Notes: generated by a model from the letters alone, not told the origin. Positions 17,232-26,744 are shown, numbered from the stretch's first letter. The stretch: 64,000 nucleotides of DNA from Rahnella aceris (GCF_011684115.1 NZ_JAADJV010000003.1:248001-312000), one strand, 5' to 3'. Numbers and translations: made by a program.

Positions 17232-17396
17232 ATTCAGGCATGTTCCCGCGCATTGGTACGTCATAAATAATTACGTTGCTAATTAATTCGGCATAACCCG
17301 TCATCTTTACTCATCTTTTACAGGTACCAGATAACCACTGCTTTTATTCTTCGTGTCTGTGTGATTGCCCGCGCTTTGCATGCGGGCTTTTTTTTG
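17232..17396 (+). ncRNA. Possible small RNA ending at an orphan terminator
   Basis: GCCCGC / GCGGGC (17368-17386) with a nine-base loop and a run of eight T is a strong plus-strand terminator. The SDR gene just upstream already has its own terminator at 17206-17231, so this second one ends something else in the 135-base gap. The sequence just before it starts ACCACTGCTTTTATTC (17334), which recalls the 5' seed of the RybB small RNA, but no sigma-E promoter is seen. I cannot name it. Alternatively it is a back-up terminator. Confidence 0.35.
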
Positions 17397-17501
17397 CCTT
17401 AAAATGCTTTGATAGATATCGATTTCATAATAAGCAATCAGATTATTCCAATTATGCTATATTTGAAGGAATCATTTTCTTTTTTGTGCAGAGTGCATCA
17501 C

Positions 17502-17723
17502 ATGCCGGATATCAAAATTGTTTGCGAGCAATGCGGGGCAGATCGTTTCATCGCCGCAGTGAACTCGCCCCTGGCAGAGACCGTACATTCTCTGATTTGT
17601 GCCGTTTGCCAACACCCGGTGCGGGTGGAAGAAGTTGTTATCTTCAGGGACGGTATGTATATCAGTGGTTCCTATGACACTTTCCTGACCGAACCTGGCA
17701 AATTGCATAATTTTATTCTCTGA
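17502..17723 (+). CDS. Small CxxC-CxxC zinc-ribbon-like protein
   Basis: This 73-residue protein contains C-E-Q-C near residue 8 and C-A-V-C near 33. Two such pairs about 25 residues apart are typical of a small zinc ribbon that binds one structural zinc. The rest is a short beta-rich tail ending at F-I-L. The ATG at 17502 was chosen because the zinc-ribbon fold starts there; upstream in-frame starts at 17454 (ATG) and 17409 (TTG) would add residues unlike the rest. The ribosome binding site is weak (AGAG). The gene is not recognised by name and the function is unknown. It is free-standing between the orphan terminator and the RpiR gene. Confidence 0.55.
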   Translation: MPDIKIVCEQCGADRFIAAVNSPLAETVHSLICAVCQHPVRVEEVVIFRDGMYISGSYDTFLTEPGKLHNFIL

Positions 17724-17893
17724 ATATTCAGCGTCCGTTTTGCCTTACTGGCAATAAACATTGAAGCGCAAACAGACAAAGATATCACCATGATTAATGC
17801 CAGCCCGCCCAGTTGTCCCCGGCCCATGCCTGCTCCTGCAAATAACGACGAGATAAACAGCAGGACTGGTGTCCGGTGTTTCCCCGTTACCAT
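17672..17893 (-). CDS. Possible small membrane protein, 73 residues
   Basis: An open frame with one or two hydrophobic stretches (residues about 9-24 and 29-48) followed by a basic tail K-A-K-R. Codon choice resembles that of neighbouring genes, but the ATG has no clear ribosome binding site and the 3' end overlaps the zinc-ribbon gene by 52 bases. It could be a real signal-anchored peptide, a decayed remnant, or chance. I do not recognise it. Confidence 0.25.
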   Translation of the reverse strand: MVTGKHRTPVLLFISSLFAGAGMGRGQLGGLALIMVISLSVCASMFIASKAKRTLNIQRIKLCNLPGSVRKVS

Positions 17894-17928
17894 TTTTAGT
17901 GCCAGTTCAGTATCACAGGTCGTCTGGC

Positions 17929-18837
17929 CTACACGCCGTCCTGCAACTTTCTGATTTTATTCGCGGATTTCAGAGACTGATTGAGATCCTGAATGCGCTT
18001 CATGGTTTTCAGGGTCCGCGATGCGGTAGCCGAGGCAAGGGATAAAATCAGCATTTCCAGACAGACCAGTACCGTGCCATGGAGCGGCATGCGGCCATTT
18101 TCACCACCGCGCGGAACATTGATGACAATATCAGCTTGCTTTGCAAAAAAAGAATCACTGGCGTTGGTCAGTAAAATGAGAGGGATATTCAGACGCTTTG
18201 CTTCCTGTATTGCCGTTCTGCCCTCACGATGAGCACTTTTCTGCGCCATCATGATCAGGACATCGCCGCGTTGCAGGTTTATGAGCTGTTCCGCCAGCGC
18301 AATGCCTGAGCGGTTAAGTGATACTGCCGGAATGCCAATCCGGCTAAAAAGCCGTGTGCTGTAGTCCGCTAAAATGCCTGAAGCGTTCAGACCAAACACC
18401 GCCACCTGGCGCGCATTAATCAGCAGCGCGATAGCTTCAGAAATGGCCTGCCGGTTAGCGGGCTCCGCCAGCGTATCGCAGGCACGTTTATGCCCGTCGA
18501 GAACGAAGTTGATACCCGAATTGATATCGCTGGCCAGTTCGCTGACCGTCGTGCTCATCTTCTCTTCCGAGTTCACCGCCGTACCAAACCAGGCTTCCAG
18601 CGTCTTTTTCATGTCGCGTAATCCGGCGAAACCGAGTGCCTGAACGGCGCGTACTACAGTGGCATCCGAAACTTCTGTCGCGGCTGCAATATCCATTGCC
18701 GTGGCTTCCAGCGCCGATTCACGGTTGTTGTGGATATAAGACACCACCGCCTGCAAGCCGGGAGACAGTGAGGGCGCCCGGGCGCGGTAGCGTTCACCGA
18801 AAACATCAATACGTCTTTTTACCGGAATGGCAGCCAT
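17929..18837 (-). CDS. MurR/RpiR-family transcriptional regulator
   Basis: RpiR-type regulators bind DNA through an N-terminal helix-turn-helix and sense sugar phosphates through a C-terminal SIS domain. Here the HTH (A-T-A-M-D-I-A-A-A-T-E-V-S-D-A-T-V-V-R near residues 41-60) is followed by the SIS domain at about 125-265, with V-F-G-L-N-A-S-G near 147. At 302 residues the length is usual. An eight-base inverted repeat lies 40 bases upstream (18877-18895), a possible self-operator. No sugar gene adjoins it; its divergent neighbour is a siderophore receptor, so its target is unclear. The assignment to family is firm, the regulon is not. Confidence 0.9.
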   Translation of the reverse strand: MAAIPVKRRIDVFGERYRARAPSLSPGLQAVVSYIHNNRESALEATAMDIAAATEVSDATVVRAVQALGFAGLRDMKKTLEAWFGTAVNSEEKMSTTVSELASDINSGINFVLDGHKRACDTLAEPANRQAISEAIALLINARQVAVFGLNASGILADYSTRLFSRIGIPAVSLNRSGIALAEQLINLQRGDVLIMMAQKSAHREGRTAIQEAKRLNIPLILLTNASDSFFAKQADIVINVPRGGENGRMPLHGTVLVCLEMLILSLASATASRTLKTMKRIQDLNQSLKSANKIRKLQDGV

Positions 18838-18876
18838 GTAATTTTACCGATCCTTTTAGTTTTGAAAGGCTTACCG

Positions 18877-18895
18877 GTGAATGCAAAGCATTCAC
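18877..18895. promoter_or_regulatory. Inverted repeat upstream of rpiR-type gene
   Basis: GTGAATGC-AAA-GCATTCAC is a perfect eight-base inverted repeat with a three-base spacer. It lies 40 bases before the regulator's start and about 290 before the receptor. It is a candidate operator for the RpiR protein. Confidence 0.45.
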
Positions 18896-19117
18896 ACTGT
18901 GGGTTTATTTTAACAATGTAGCGTTTTTAGCAGCAAAAATATTCAAATTCTTCTGTGCTGAACCGGAACCCTATGCGCCTGAAACGTCAGGTTTCAATAA
19001 AAATTATTTAAAAACAGTTTGTTAAGTTCTGCTGAAAGCAAGATGCCTGCCGTAAAGTCATGATTTCTTCCTGTAGCAAAATTCTGAAACATATCATTTA
19101 CTACTACATATCTGCAT

Positions 19118-19137
19118 GTTGGAATGATTATCAATTG
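19118..19137. promoter_or_regulatory. Candidate Fur box
   Basis: AATGATTATCAATTGC at 19123-19138 agrees with 12 of 16 positions of the Fur consensus AATGATAATCATTATC. It lies about 45-60 bases before the receptor's ATG, the usual place for iron-dependent repression of a siderophore receptor. Confidence 0.5.
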
Positions 19138-19180
19138 CATTACGGGGAAGTGCGTTATATTTAACACCGGGTTGATTGAA

Positions 19181-21310
19181 ATGAATAATAAAAAACTGTT
19201 TGATTTTAAAAGAAAAGGCCATCCGGCGATTCTTGCTGCTATTTATGGCGTTGCGATGCTGGCGCCTGTTACAGGGTATTCAGCCGCAGACAGCGACACG
19301 CTGACCATCACAGGAAATGAGGCGAACGATCAGGGATACAGCGCAGGCACCAGTTCTGTTGCCAGTAAAACGCCCACACCGCGCCTTAACGAGGCACAAT
19401 CGGTCAGCGTCGTGACCCGACAACAACTTGACGATTATCAGGCCACAAGTCTTTCTGATGCGATGCGTTTTGTCAGCGGTGTCAGTGAGGGGAATACGCT
19501 CGCGGGCACGGAAGATGGATTTGTCCGGCGTGGTTTTGGTTCCAACTCTGATGGGTCCATTTATCGCGACGGCGTCCGCAGCAGTCAGGGTCTCAATTTT
19601 GATGCCACCACCGAGCGGGTTGAAGTGCTGAAAGGTTCCGCGTCATTACTCTACGGGATCCAAAACCCCGGGGGTGTCATCAACCTGGTCAGTAAAAAAC
19701 CGCAGTATGACTGGCACACCAAAGTCAGCGGACGTTACGCCAGTGAAGGTGGCGGAGCAGGGACAGTGGATGTCACCGGCCCGCTGGGTAATGGTTTTGC
19801 TTTTCGCATGATTGCGGAAAAACAGGATCAGGATTACTGGCGTAATTTTGGCAGTGATAAACACACCCTGATTTCGCCTTCACTGCAGTGGTACGGCGAA
19901 AAGGCCAGTTTCCTGATCAGCTATTCTGATTACCGCTACGACATTCCATACGATCGCGGAACCGCTTTTATTAACGGTAAACCGATCGATATTGGCTATA
20001 AGGACCGGCTGGATGACAAGTCAAACCGCGCCTGGGGTCATAATAAAACGCTGAACGCCCATTATGACTGGCAGTTCAGCGATGACTGGAGCACCCGCCT
20101 GACGCTGGGATGGAACCAGCGCCGCTACAATAATGACGAAGTCAGGGTGACAGCGGTTAACGCGACAACCGGCGCCGTGACGCGCAGGGCGGATGCCAAT
20201 CGCGGTTTTAATCACAAGACCAAATATGTTTCCTGGGATCTGCTGGGTTCACAGGACATTCTGGCTATGAATCATGATCTTGTGCTGGGCACTGATTATG
20301 AGATGAACCAGACTTATCGTGCGCATCAATACCAGGGCAAAGCCAACAGCAGCTTTAACTTTATGGATCCGCAATACGACATTCTCTCCCCGGTCGCCGA
20401 CAGCACGACTGAGAATACGGCTAACGGCAATAACCTGAACCGGATACACAGTCGTTCGGTGTATGCCAAAGACAGCATTTCACTGACACCGGACTGGATT
20501 GCGGTGCTTGGCGGCCGTTATCAACATTATGAGCAACGAGCCTCAAAAGGCTTTGATCCCGTCGTTCAGACGCTTGATTCCGAAGGGAATAAGTTTTTAC
20601 CTCAGGCCGGTCTGATTTATAAAGTCACGCCAGAGGTGTCTCTTTACAGCAGCGTCAGCAAATCCTTTACACCCTCAACGGATGTAGACGATGACGGCAA
20701 CGTAGGAAAACCTGAACAAGGCACTACCTGGGAAGTGGGCAGTAAATGGCAGATTACGCCACGCATGTTTGCCAGCGTGGCGCTGTACCGTATCGATGAG
20801 CGGGACATGTCACTGAGCATTAACGGCGAAACACGCGCCATTGATAAAGCACGCTCCAGCGGGGCGGAATTTGAGCTGAATGGTGAGATCCTTCCTGACT
20901 GGGAAGTCAGTGCCAATTACAGCTATGACAAAGCCGAAATTGTGGATGATGGTGAAAACTCTGCGAATAACGGCAACCGTTTGCAGAATGCGCCGCGCCA
21001 TTCGGGCGCGCTCTATCTGAGCCATAATCTGGTGATTAACGGCCTGCCGGGTGATTTCCGTGTCGGCGGCGGGGCGCGTTATGTCGGCACCCGTGCGGGA
21101 GACCCGGAGAACAGTTTCACGTTACCTGATTATGTTGTGGCTGACAGTTTTGTTGCGTGGAACAACCGTCTGTTCGGGGAGAAGACGCAGCTGAAACTCA
21201 ACCTGAATAACCTGTTCAACAAACATTATTACACGTCCAGCGGCGGTAACCTGCGCGTGCGCGAAGGTGAAACCCGTAATCTTATGGTGCAGGCAAGTGT
21301 TGAATTCTGA
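19181..21310 (+). CDS. TonB-dependent siderophore receptor
   Basis: This outer-membrane receptor takes up a ferric siderophore using TonB energy. From the ATG at 19181 it has 709 residues: a signal peptide with a basic start (K-K-L-F-D-F-K-R-K) ending at Y-S-A-A near 35, a TonB box D-T-L-T-I-T-G just after, a plug domain (residues about 70-180, with D-A-M-R-F-V-S-G-V and the L-Y-G-I-Q-N-P-G-G-V-I-N-L-V-S-K-K motif), and a 22-strand barrel ending in the required aromatic (V-E-F). An in-frame start at 19124 exists but lies inside the Fur-like site. I cannot tell the siderophore; plug sequence suggests the hydroxamate-type FhuE/FoxA/FpvA-like group. The next gene, a binding protein, overlaps its end. 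Confidence 0.9.
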   Translation: MNNKKLFDFKRKGHPAILAAIYGVAMLAPVTGYSAADSDTLTITGNEANDQGYSAGTSSVASKTPTPRLNEAQSVSVVTRQQLDDYQATSLSDAMRFVSGVSEGNTLAGTEDGFVRRGFGSNSDGSIYRDGVRSSQGLNFDATTERVEVLKGSASLLYGIQNPGGVINLVSKKPQYDWHTKVSGRYASEGGGAGTVDVTGPLGNGFAFRMIAEKQDQDYWRNFGSDKHTLISPSLQWYGEKASFLISYSDYRYDIPYDRGTAFINGKPIDIGYKDRLDDKSNRAWGHNKTLNAHYDWQFSDDWSTRLTLGWNQRRYNNDEVRVTAVNATTGAVTRRADANRGFNHKTKYVSWDLLGSQDILAMNHDLVLGTDYEMNQTYRAHQYQGKANSSFNFMDPQYDILSPVADSTTENTANGNNLNRIHSRSVYAKDSISLTPDWIAVLGGRYQHYEQRASKGFDPVVQTLDSEGNKFLPQAGLIYKVTPEVSLYSSVSKSFTPSTDVDDDGNVGKPEQGTTWEVGSKWQITPRMFASVALYRIDERDMSLSINGETRAIDKARSSGAEFELNGEILPDWEVSANYSYDKAEIVDDGENSANNGNRLQNAPRHSGALYLSHNLVINGLPGDFRVGGGARYVGTRAGDPENSFTLPDYVVADSFVAWNNRLFGEKTQLKLNLNNLFNKHYYTSSGGNLRVREGETRNLMVQASVEF

Positions 21311-22439
21311 TCTGCGGTTGACTCCGCGAGCGCGTAGATATTCTGTTATGACTGTGCTGTTTATGTTGTTGCTGACGGGCTTTGGCGTACAGGCCCGCAC
21401 AGTGATCGATATCGACGGTAATCATGTGGACATTCCCGATAATCCGCAACGTATCGTGCTGGGCGAAAGCCGGATGCTTTATACGCTGGCCCTTCTGGAA
21501 ACGGGTGATCCTGTCAGACGGATTGTCGGCTGGCCACTCGATCTGAAGAAGTATGACAGCCAGACCTGGGACATTTTTGCGCAGCGTTTTCCGCATATAT
21601 TGACGATTCCGTCGCTGGGGTTGGGGGGAACAAATGATATGAACCCTGAAAAGGTGCTGGCGCTGAAACCAGATCTGGTGATCCTGCCCAGCCTTGCGCG
21701 CTATGACGATGCCGATTTGCGTCTTAAAGAAATGCTCAACGCTGCGCATATCCCGATAGTGAAAATCGATCTTCGTGTCCATCTGCTGAAAAATACTACG
21801 CGCAGTGTGAGTATTCTGGGCGAGGTGCTTAACCAGACTGCACGCGCCCAGGCATTTAATCACTTTTACGATACTCATATGCAGGTTATCCATGATCGTC
21901 TGGCCGCTTATTCCGGCCACAAACCGACGGTGCTGCTTCAGTTACATCTTGGACGTCGCAATGAATGTTGCGTGACTGCCGTGAAAGGCAGTCTTGGTGA
22001 ACTGCTGAATTTTGCCGGAGGGGATAATATCGCCAGCAAAACGGTGCAGGGTGTCTTTGGCCAGCTGAATGAAGAAACGGTTATCATGGCGCAACCTGAG
22101 GTTTATTTCGCCACGGGTGCAGGTTCTCCTGATGATCAGAATGATTTGAAACTGGGGCCCGCCATATCACCGGAAATGGCACAACAAAGTCTGCGGGAAC
22201 TGACTGCCAGGCAGAATGGATTGCGTGAACTTAAAGCGTTGCATAACGGCCGCACCGGGATGATATGGCATAATTTCTACCTCAGCCCGTGGCATGTTGC
22301 CGCGACCGAGTTCATGGCAAAAACCCTTTATCCTGATGTGTTTGCGGATATCGAACCTGAGCAGACATTAAAACAGATCTTTCATGACTACCTGCCAATC
22401 CCCTATACCGGCACATATTTTGCCAACGGCAACCGGTGA
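21297..22439 (+). CDS. Iron-siderophore periplasmic binding protein
   Basis: A substrate-binding protein of the FecB/FhuD/BtuF class (Peripla_BP_2). The mature part begins R-T-V-I-D-I-D-G-N-H-V-D-I-P, followed by P-Q-R-I-V-L near residue 48, the first strand of this fold. D-L-V-I-L-P-S-L near 140 and the E-E-T-V-I-M-A-Q-P-E-V-Y-F-A-T block near 265 belong to the second lobe. A GTG at 21297 gives a complete signal peptide (R-A-R-R, then a hydrophobic core, cut after V-Q-A); it overlaps the receptor's stop by 14 bases, suggesting coupled translation. ATG 21348 is the alternative. No permease or ATPase follows, so it must use a transporter encoded elsewhere. A C-C pair near residue 220 is unusual. 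Confidence 0.87.
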   Translation: MLNSDLRLTPRARRYSVMTVLFMLLLTGFGVQARTVIDIDGNHVDIPDNPQRIVLGESRMLYTLALLETGDPVRRIVGWPLDLKKYDSQTWDIFAQRFPHILTIPSLGLGGTNDMNPEKVLALKPDLVILPSLARYDDADLRLKEMLNAAHIPIVKIDLRVHLLKNTTRSVSILGEVLNQTARAQAFNHFYDTHMQVIHDRLAAYSGHKPTVLLQLHLGRRNECCVTAVKGSLGELLNFAGGDNIASKTVQGVFGQLNEETVIMAQPEVYFATGAGSPDDQNDLKLGPAISPEMAQQSLRELTARQNGLRELKALHNGRTGMIWHNFYLSPWHVAATEFMAKTLYPDVFADIEPEQTLKQIFHDYLPIPYTGTYFANGNR

Positions 22440-22702
22440 AGGGGCGTTGTTCTGAATGCATATTTTATCCTGAGGGGCTTTTTTCTTCGTAAATTCACCT
22501 GCCATGTCCGGTTTTCTGCCGCTATAAAATCTGTAAAAGTGGACATTAGTCGACTTTTCCTCTAAAACTTCTGCGGTTAATGCCAGACAATACCGGTATT
22601 CGGCAATCAAATAATAAGCGCTGAATGCTTAAGAGCGGCTGCAAGACAGCCGCCGGGCAAGGGTATTCACAACGATTACGACAGACTTTCTCTGGAGAAT
22701 TT

Positions 22703-24256
22703 ATGCATTCCTCTGTTAATAAAAACGAAAGCCGGACCTTCTTCGGCCATCCTTATCCGCTCGGCTCATTGTTCTTCACTGAAATGTGGGAGCGGTTCTC
22801 GTTTTATGGCATCCGTCCTTTACTGATCCTGTTTATGGCGGCGACGGTTTACGACGGCGGTATGGGGCTTGCGCGTGAAAACGCATCAGCTATCGTCGGT
22901 ATATTTGCTGGCTGTATGTATCTGGCGGCGCTGCCGGGCGGCTGGCTGGCAGATAACTGGCTCGGGCAGCAGAGGGCGGTCTGGTACGGATCGATTCTGA
23001 TTGCGCTCGGCCACCTGTCGATTGCGCTTTCCGCTTTCATGGGCGACAGCCTGTTCTTTATCGGCCTGATGTTTATTGTTCTCGGCTCCGGCCTGTTCAA
23101 AACGTGCATCTCGGTCATGGTGGGCACGCTGTATAAAAAAGGTGATGCGCGTCGTGATGGCGGTTTCTCACTGTTTTATATGGGCATTAACATGGGGTCG
23201 TTTATCGCGCCGCTGATTTCCGGCTGGCTGATAAAAACGCATGGCTGGCATTGGGGCTTTGGTATCGGGGGGATCGGTATGCTGGTGGCGCTGATTATCT
23301 TCCGTCTGTACGCCGTGCCGGCCATGAAACGTTACGACAGCGAAGTGGGACTGGATTCCACCTGGAACAGTCCGGTTGCTAAGAAAAACGGTGTAGGTGT
23401 CTGGCTGCTGGCGCTGGCCGCCGGTGTGGCAATCATCGTTGCGCTGATCTCGCAGGGCGTGATCGTCATTAACCCGGTTGCCGTCGCCAGCGTGCTGGTG
23501 TATGTGATTGCGGCGTCCGTTGCGCTCTATTTTATCTATCTGTTCCTGTTTGCCGGACTGAACCGGAAAGAGCGCGCCCGACTGCTGGTGTGCTTTATTT
23601 TGCTGGTCTCGGCTGCTTTCTTCTGGTCTGCGTTTGAGCAGAAACCGACCTCGTTCAACCTGTTCGCCAACGACTACACCAACCGCATGATCGGTGATTT
23701 TGAAATTCCTGCCGTCTGGTTCCAGTCCATCAATGCGTTGTTTATCATCCTGCTGGCACCGGTATTCAGCTGGGCATGGCCGTTGCTGGCGCGTAAAAAC
23801 GTGCGCCCGAGCAGCATCACCAAGTTCATCATCGGCATTTTATGCGCGGCGGCGGGCTTCGGGATCATGATGATGGCTGCCCAGAACGTGCTGAACAGCG
23901 GCGGGGCAGGTGTATCGCCATTATGGCTGGTGGGCAGCATTCTGATGCTGACGCTCGGTGAGCTGTGCCTGAGTCCGATTGGTCTGGCGACCATGACGCT
24001 GCTGGCGCCGGAAAGAATGCGCGGTCAGATGATGGGCCTGTGGTTCTGTGCCAGTGCGCTGGGGAATCTGGCGGCCGGTTTGATTGGCGGACACGTAAAA
24101 GCCGATCAGCTGGATATGCTGCCTGACCTGTTCGCCCGTTGCTCCATTGCGTTGCTGATCTGCGCTGCGGTGCTGTTCGTCCTGATCATTCCGGTTCGCA
24201 GAATGCTGGAAAACGCCCAGTCTAAGACAGAACAAAAACCGGTATCACATGCCTGA
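22703..24256 (+). CDS. POT/PTR2-family peptide:proton symporter
   Basis: This 517-residue inner-membrane protein imports di- and tripeptides with protons. The family signature F-F-T-E-M-W-E-R-F-S-F-Y-G-I-R at about residues 22-36 contains the E-x-x-E-R-type proton motif. The second signature F-Y-M-G-I-N-M-G-S-F follows near 160, and 12-14 membrane helices are visible. It differs enough from E. coli DtpA-D that I give no symbol; it is nearer the longer POT proteins with a P-Y-P-L-G N-terminus. The ATG at 22703 follows GGAG with good spacing; an upstream in-frame start at 22625 adds a non-hydrophobic tail and is unlikely. It ends at a shared terminator with arsC. Confidence 0.92.
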   Translation: MHSSVNKNESRTFFGHPYPLGSLFFTEMWERFSFYGIRPLLILFMAATVYDGGMGLARENASAIVGIFAGCMYLAALPGGWLADNWLGQQRAVWYGSILIALGHLSIALSAFMGDSLFFIGLMFIVLGSGLFKTCISVMVGTLYKKGDARRDGGFSLFYMGINMGSFIAPLISGWLIKTHGWHWGFGIGGIGMLVALIIFRLYAVPAMKRYDSEVGLDSTWNSPVAKKNGVGVWLLALAAGVAIIVALISQGVIVINPVAVASVLVYVIAASVALYFIYLFLFAGLNRKERARLLVCFILLVSAAFFWSAFEQKPTSFNLFANDYTNRMIGDFEIPAVWFQSINALFIILLAPVFSWAWPLLARKNVRPSSITKFIIGILCAAAGFGIMMMAAQNVLNSGGAGVSPLWLVGSILMLTLGELCLSPIGLATMTLLAPERMRGQMMGLWFCASALGNLAAGLIGGHVKADQLDMLPDLFARCSIALLICAAVLFVLIIPVRRMLENAQSKTEQKPVSHA

Positions 24257-24294
24257 TGGCGGGTAAGGTGTTTGTCGAATACCGCTAAGAATCA

Positions 24295-24333
24295 ATAAGG
24301 CCGGTCTGATGACCGGCCTTATTTTTTTTAGAT
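24295..24333. terminator. Bidirectional terminator, peptide transporter / arsC
   Basis: AATAAGGCCGGTC-TGAT-GACCGGCCTTATT is a 13-pair stem with a four-base loop, followed by T-tract on the plus strand and reading AAAA-flanked on the other. It lies between two convergent genes and overlaps the last codons of arsC. Confidence 0.9.
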
Positions 24334-24759
24334 TTTCGTTATACGTTTGCCGTTTTCATCAATAACTGCTTCACCGTCTTCCTTGGTGAACGCGCCACGT
24401 TGCGCATCAGGCAAGATTGCTAATACCTCCTCAGAAGGGCGGCATAACCGGGTGCCCAGCGGCGTGACAACCACCGGCCGGTTGATCAGAATCGGGTACT
24501 GCAACATGAAGTCGATCAGTTGATCGTCGCTGAAATGATTGTCTGCCAGTTTTAATTGCTCATACGGCTCGACATTTTTGCGTAACAAGGCCCGCACGGG
24601 AATACCCATATCCGCAATCAGTTTTACCAGTTCTTCACGGGCCGGTGGGGTTTCAAGATAAAAAATCACGGTTGGCTCAGCGCCGCTGTTGCGGATCAGC
24701 TCAAGGGTATTGCGCGATGTACCACAGGCCGGGTTGTGATAAATAGTGATATTGCTCAT
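24328..24759 (-). CDS. arsC: Glutaredoxin-dependent arsenate reductase ArsC
   Basis: ArsC reduces arsenate to arsenite with glutaredoxin and glutathione so that ArsB can expel it. The 143-residue protein has the catalytic cysteine at position 12 in N-P-A-C-G-T-S-R. The three arginines that bind arsenate are in the expected places: R60 in A-L-L-R-K, R94 in N-R-P-V-V and R107 in T-R-L-C-R-P-S-E. It is the last gene of an arsR-arsB-arsC operon, 51 bases after arsB, and ends at a bidirectional terminator. Confidence 0.95.
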   Translation of the reverse strand: MSNITIYHNPACGTSRNTLELIRNSGAEPTVIFYLETPPAREELVKLIADMGIPVRALLRKNVEPYEQLKLADNHFSDDQLIDFMLQYPILINRPVVVTPLGTRLCRPSEEVLAILPDAQRGAFTKEDGEAVIDENGKRITKI

Positions 24760-24810
24760 CAGGAGGTTCTCTTTTTCAATCTTAGTGTGAGGTCAGGCGT
24801 TAAACATCCG

Positions 24811-26100
24811 TTACAGCGCCACAGACAACCGCAGCGCTAAAGCTGCCAGCGTGACAAACAGCACAGGCAGAGTCATGACAATACCCACCCGGAAGTAATA
24901 TCCCCAGGTAATCGTCATATTCTTCTGTGACAACACATGCAACCATAACAGTGTTGCCAGGCTGCCAATCGGGGTGATTTTTGGCCCCAGATCGCTGCCG
25001 ATCACGTTGGCATAAATCATCGCCTCTTTAATGACTCCCGTGGCTGTGCTGCCATCAATCGACAGCGCCCCGATCAGCACGGTCGGCATATTGTTCATGA
25101 TGGAAGAGAGGAAGGCGGTGATAAAGCCGGTTCCCAGCGTAGAGGCCCATAAACCCTGTTCTGCCAGCTGATTCAGCACGGCAGACAGGGCGTGCGTCAG
25201 CCCGGCATTACGTAAACCATAAACCACCAGATACATACCCAGCGAGAAAATGACGATTTGCCACGGCGCGCCGCGCAGCACTTTGCCGGTATTAATGATG
25301 TGACCTTTCCTGGCGATAATATAAAGGATCAGTGCGCCGACAGCGGCGACCAGGCTGACCGGTACGCCGAGGGGTTCAAGACCAAAGAAACCCGCCAGCA
25401 GAAGGATCAGAACCAGCCAGCCTGCTTTGAAGGTGCTGGCATCGCGGACAGCCTCAGCAGGCTGTTTCAGCAGAGAAATATCGTAAACCGGCGGGATGTC
25501 TTTGCGGAAAAACAGGTGCAGCATGACCAGTGTTGTCGCAATGGCTGCCAGATTAACCGGGCCCATGACGGACGCATATTCCGTGAATCCCAGGTTGAAG
25601 AAATCAGCCGAGACAATATTCACCAGATTTGAGACGATCAGCGGCAGGCTGGCAACATCCGCGATAAACCCGGCTGCCATGACAAAGGCTAATGTCGCGC
25701 CGCGACTGAAACCCAGAGCCAGCAGCATCGCCATGACAATCGGCGTCAGAATCAGTGCGGCACCATCATTGGCGAACAGGGCAGCGACCACCGCGCCCAG
25801 TAAAATAATCCAGGTAAATAACAGACGCCCGCGTCCGTTTCCCCAGCGTGCAACATGCAGTGCCGCCCACTCGAAGAAACCCGATTCATCCAGCAGCAGG
25901 CTGATAATGATAACGGCAATAAAAGTGGCCGTTGCGTTCCAGACTATTTGCCAGACAACCGGAATATCACCCGGGTGAACGACACCCGTCAGTAATGCCA
26001 GACCCGCACCCAGCATGGCGCTCCAGCCAATGCCCAGCCCGCGGGGCTGCCAGATAACCAGAATCAGGGTGAGTAAAAAAATAGTACCTGCCAGCAACAT
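24811..26100 (-). CDS. arsB: Arsenite efflux pump ArsB
   Basis: ArsB is an arsenite/proton antiporter of the inner membrane. At 429 residues with about twelve hydrophobic segments it matches the family. The [12 protein letters not shown] block near residue 110 and N-N-M-P-T-V-L near 340 are the ArsB/ion-transporter motifs, and the conserved [14 protein letters not shown] follows near 370. A GGGAG site precedes the ATG. No arsA or arsD is present, so the pump runs on the proton gradient alone. It lies 44 bases after arsR. Confidence 0.96.
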   Translation of the reverse strand: MLLAGTIFLLTLILVIWQPRGLGIGWSAMLGAGLALLTGVVHPGDIPVVWQIVWNATATFIAVIIISLLLDESGFFEWAALHVARWGNGRGRLLFTWIILLGAVVAALFANDGAALILTPIVMAMLLALGFSRGATLAFVMAAGFIADVASLPLIVSNLVNIVSADFFNLGFTEYASVMGPVNLAAIATTLVMLHLFFRKDIPPVYDISLLKQPAEAVRDASTFKAGWLVLILLLAGFFGLEPLGVPVSLVAAVGALILYIIARKGHIINTGKVLRGAPWQIVIFSLGMYLVVYGLRNAGLTHALSAVLNQLAEQGLWASTLGTGFITAFLSSIMNNMPTVLIGALSIDGSTATGVIKEAMIYANVIGSDLGPKITPIGSLATLLWLHVLSQKNMTITWGYYFRVGIVMTLPVLFVTLAALALRLSVAL

Positions 26101-26144
26101 GATCGACTCCCTACATATTTTTTATAGTGAATGTGTTTATGGTT

Positions 26145-26465
26145 TTAACATGAAACCGGTGACTTATTATTCAGCTTGCGGCGTATGTTTTCGCGGTCAC
26201 AGTTCCATGCAGAATCGATAATCGCCGCTGACCATGCAGGCATTTGTGGTGAGAGGCGGTAATGTACCCATTTTCCTTCCCGGCGGTCTGTGACCAGTCC
26301 GGCTTCACGTAACAGCGCGATGTGACGGGAGATCTTGGGTTGTGATTCCGCTGTTGCGGCACAGATATCGCAAACGCAAAGTTCTCCTGATTCCCTGAGA
26401 AGCATCACAATAGTCGAGCGCGTTTCGTCGGCAAGCAGTTTAAAAAGCTGCGCAGGCTGTAACAT
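26145..26465 (-). CDS. arsR: Arsenical repressor ArsR
   Basis: ArsR is a small winged-helix repressor released from DNA by arsenite. The 106-residue protein keeps the metalloid site C-V-C near residues 32-34 (E-L-C-V-C-D-I-C), followed by the recognition helix Q-P-K-I-S-R-H-I-A-L-L near 45-57 and the basic wing R-R-E-G-K-W-V-H-Y-R. A perfect seven-base inverted repeat lies 16 bases upstream and is the likely operator. It is the first gene of arsRBC. Confidence 0.95.
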   Translation of the reverse strand: MLQPAQLFKLLADETRSTIVMLLRESGELCVCDICAATAESQPKISRHIALLREAGLVTDRREGKWVHYRLSPQMPAWSAAIIDSAWNCDRENIRRKLNNKSPVSC

Positions 26466-26480
26466 ATTGAGTCCCGTTGT

Positions 26481-26505
26481 GGATTAGTAAAACATATGCT
26501 AATCC
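26481..26505. promoter_or_regulatory. ArsR operator
   Basis: GGATTAG and CTAATCC are perfect seven-base arms separated by eleven bases (TAAAACATATG). The E. coli ars operator has the same design, with seven-base arms, an eleven-base spacer and an ATATGTTTT core on the opposite strand. It lies 16 bases before arsR. Confidence 0.75.
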
Positions 26506-26744
26506 ATATATGATGGCTTTCAAAGCACAGATTTCAGAAATGAACTCAGGGAAATATGGCGCCTGCTTTAGGTGCGCATAATCATGATTATGTTAAATAT
26601 AATATCAGATTCCAGAAATCGGAATCCTGGCAGGTTTGCAGATTGCGCTGACGTCAGCGCTAAGTGCATGAGTGATTGACTTTAATTTCAATAATAAGAA
26701 AATGTTTCTTTTCGCGCGACGACCAGACATCACCGGAGTTTATC

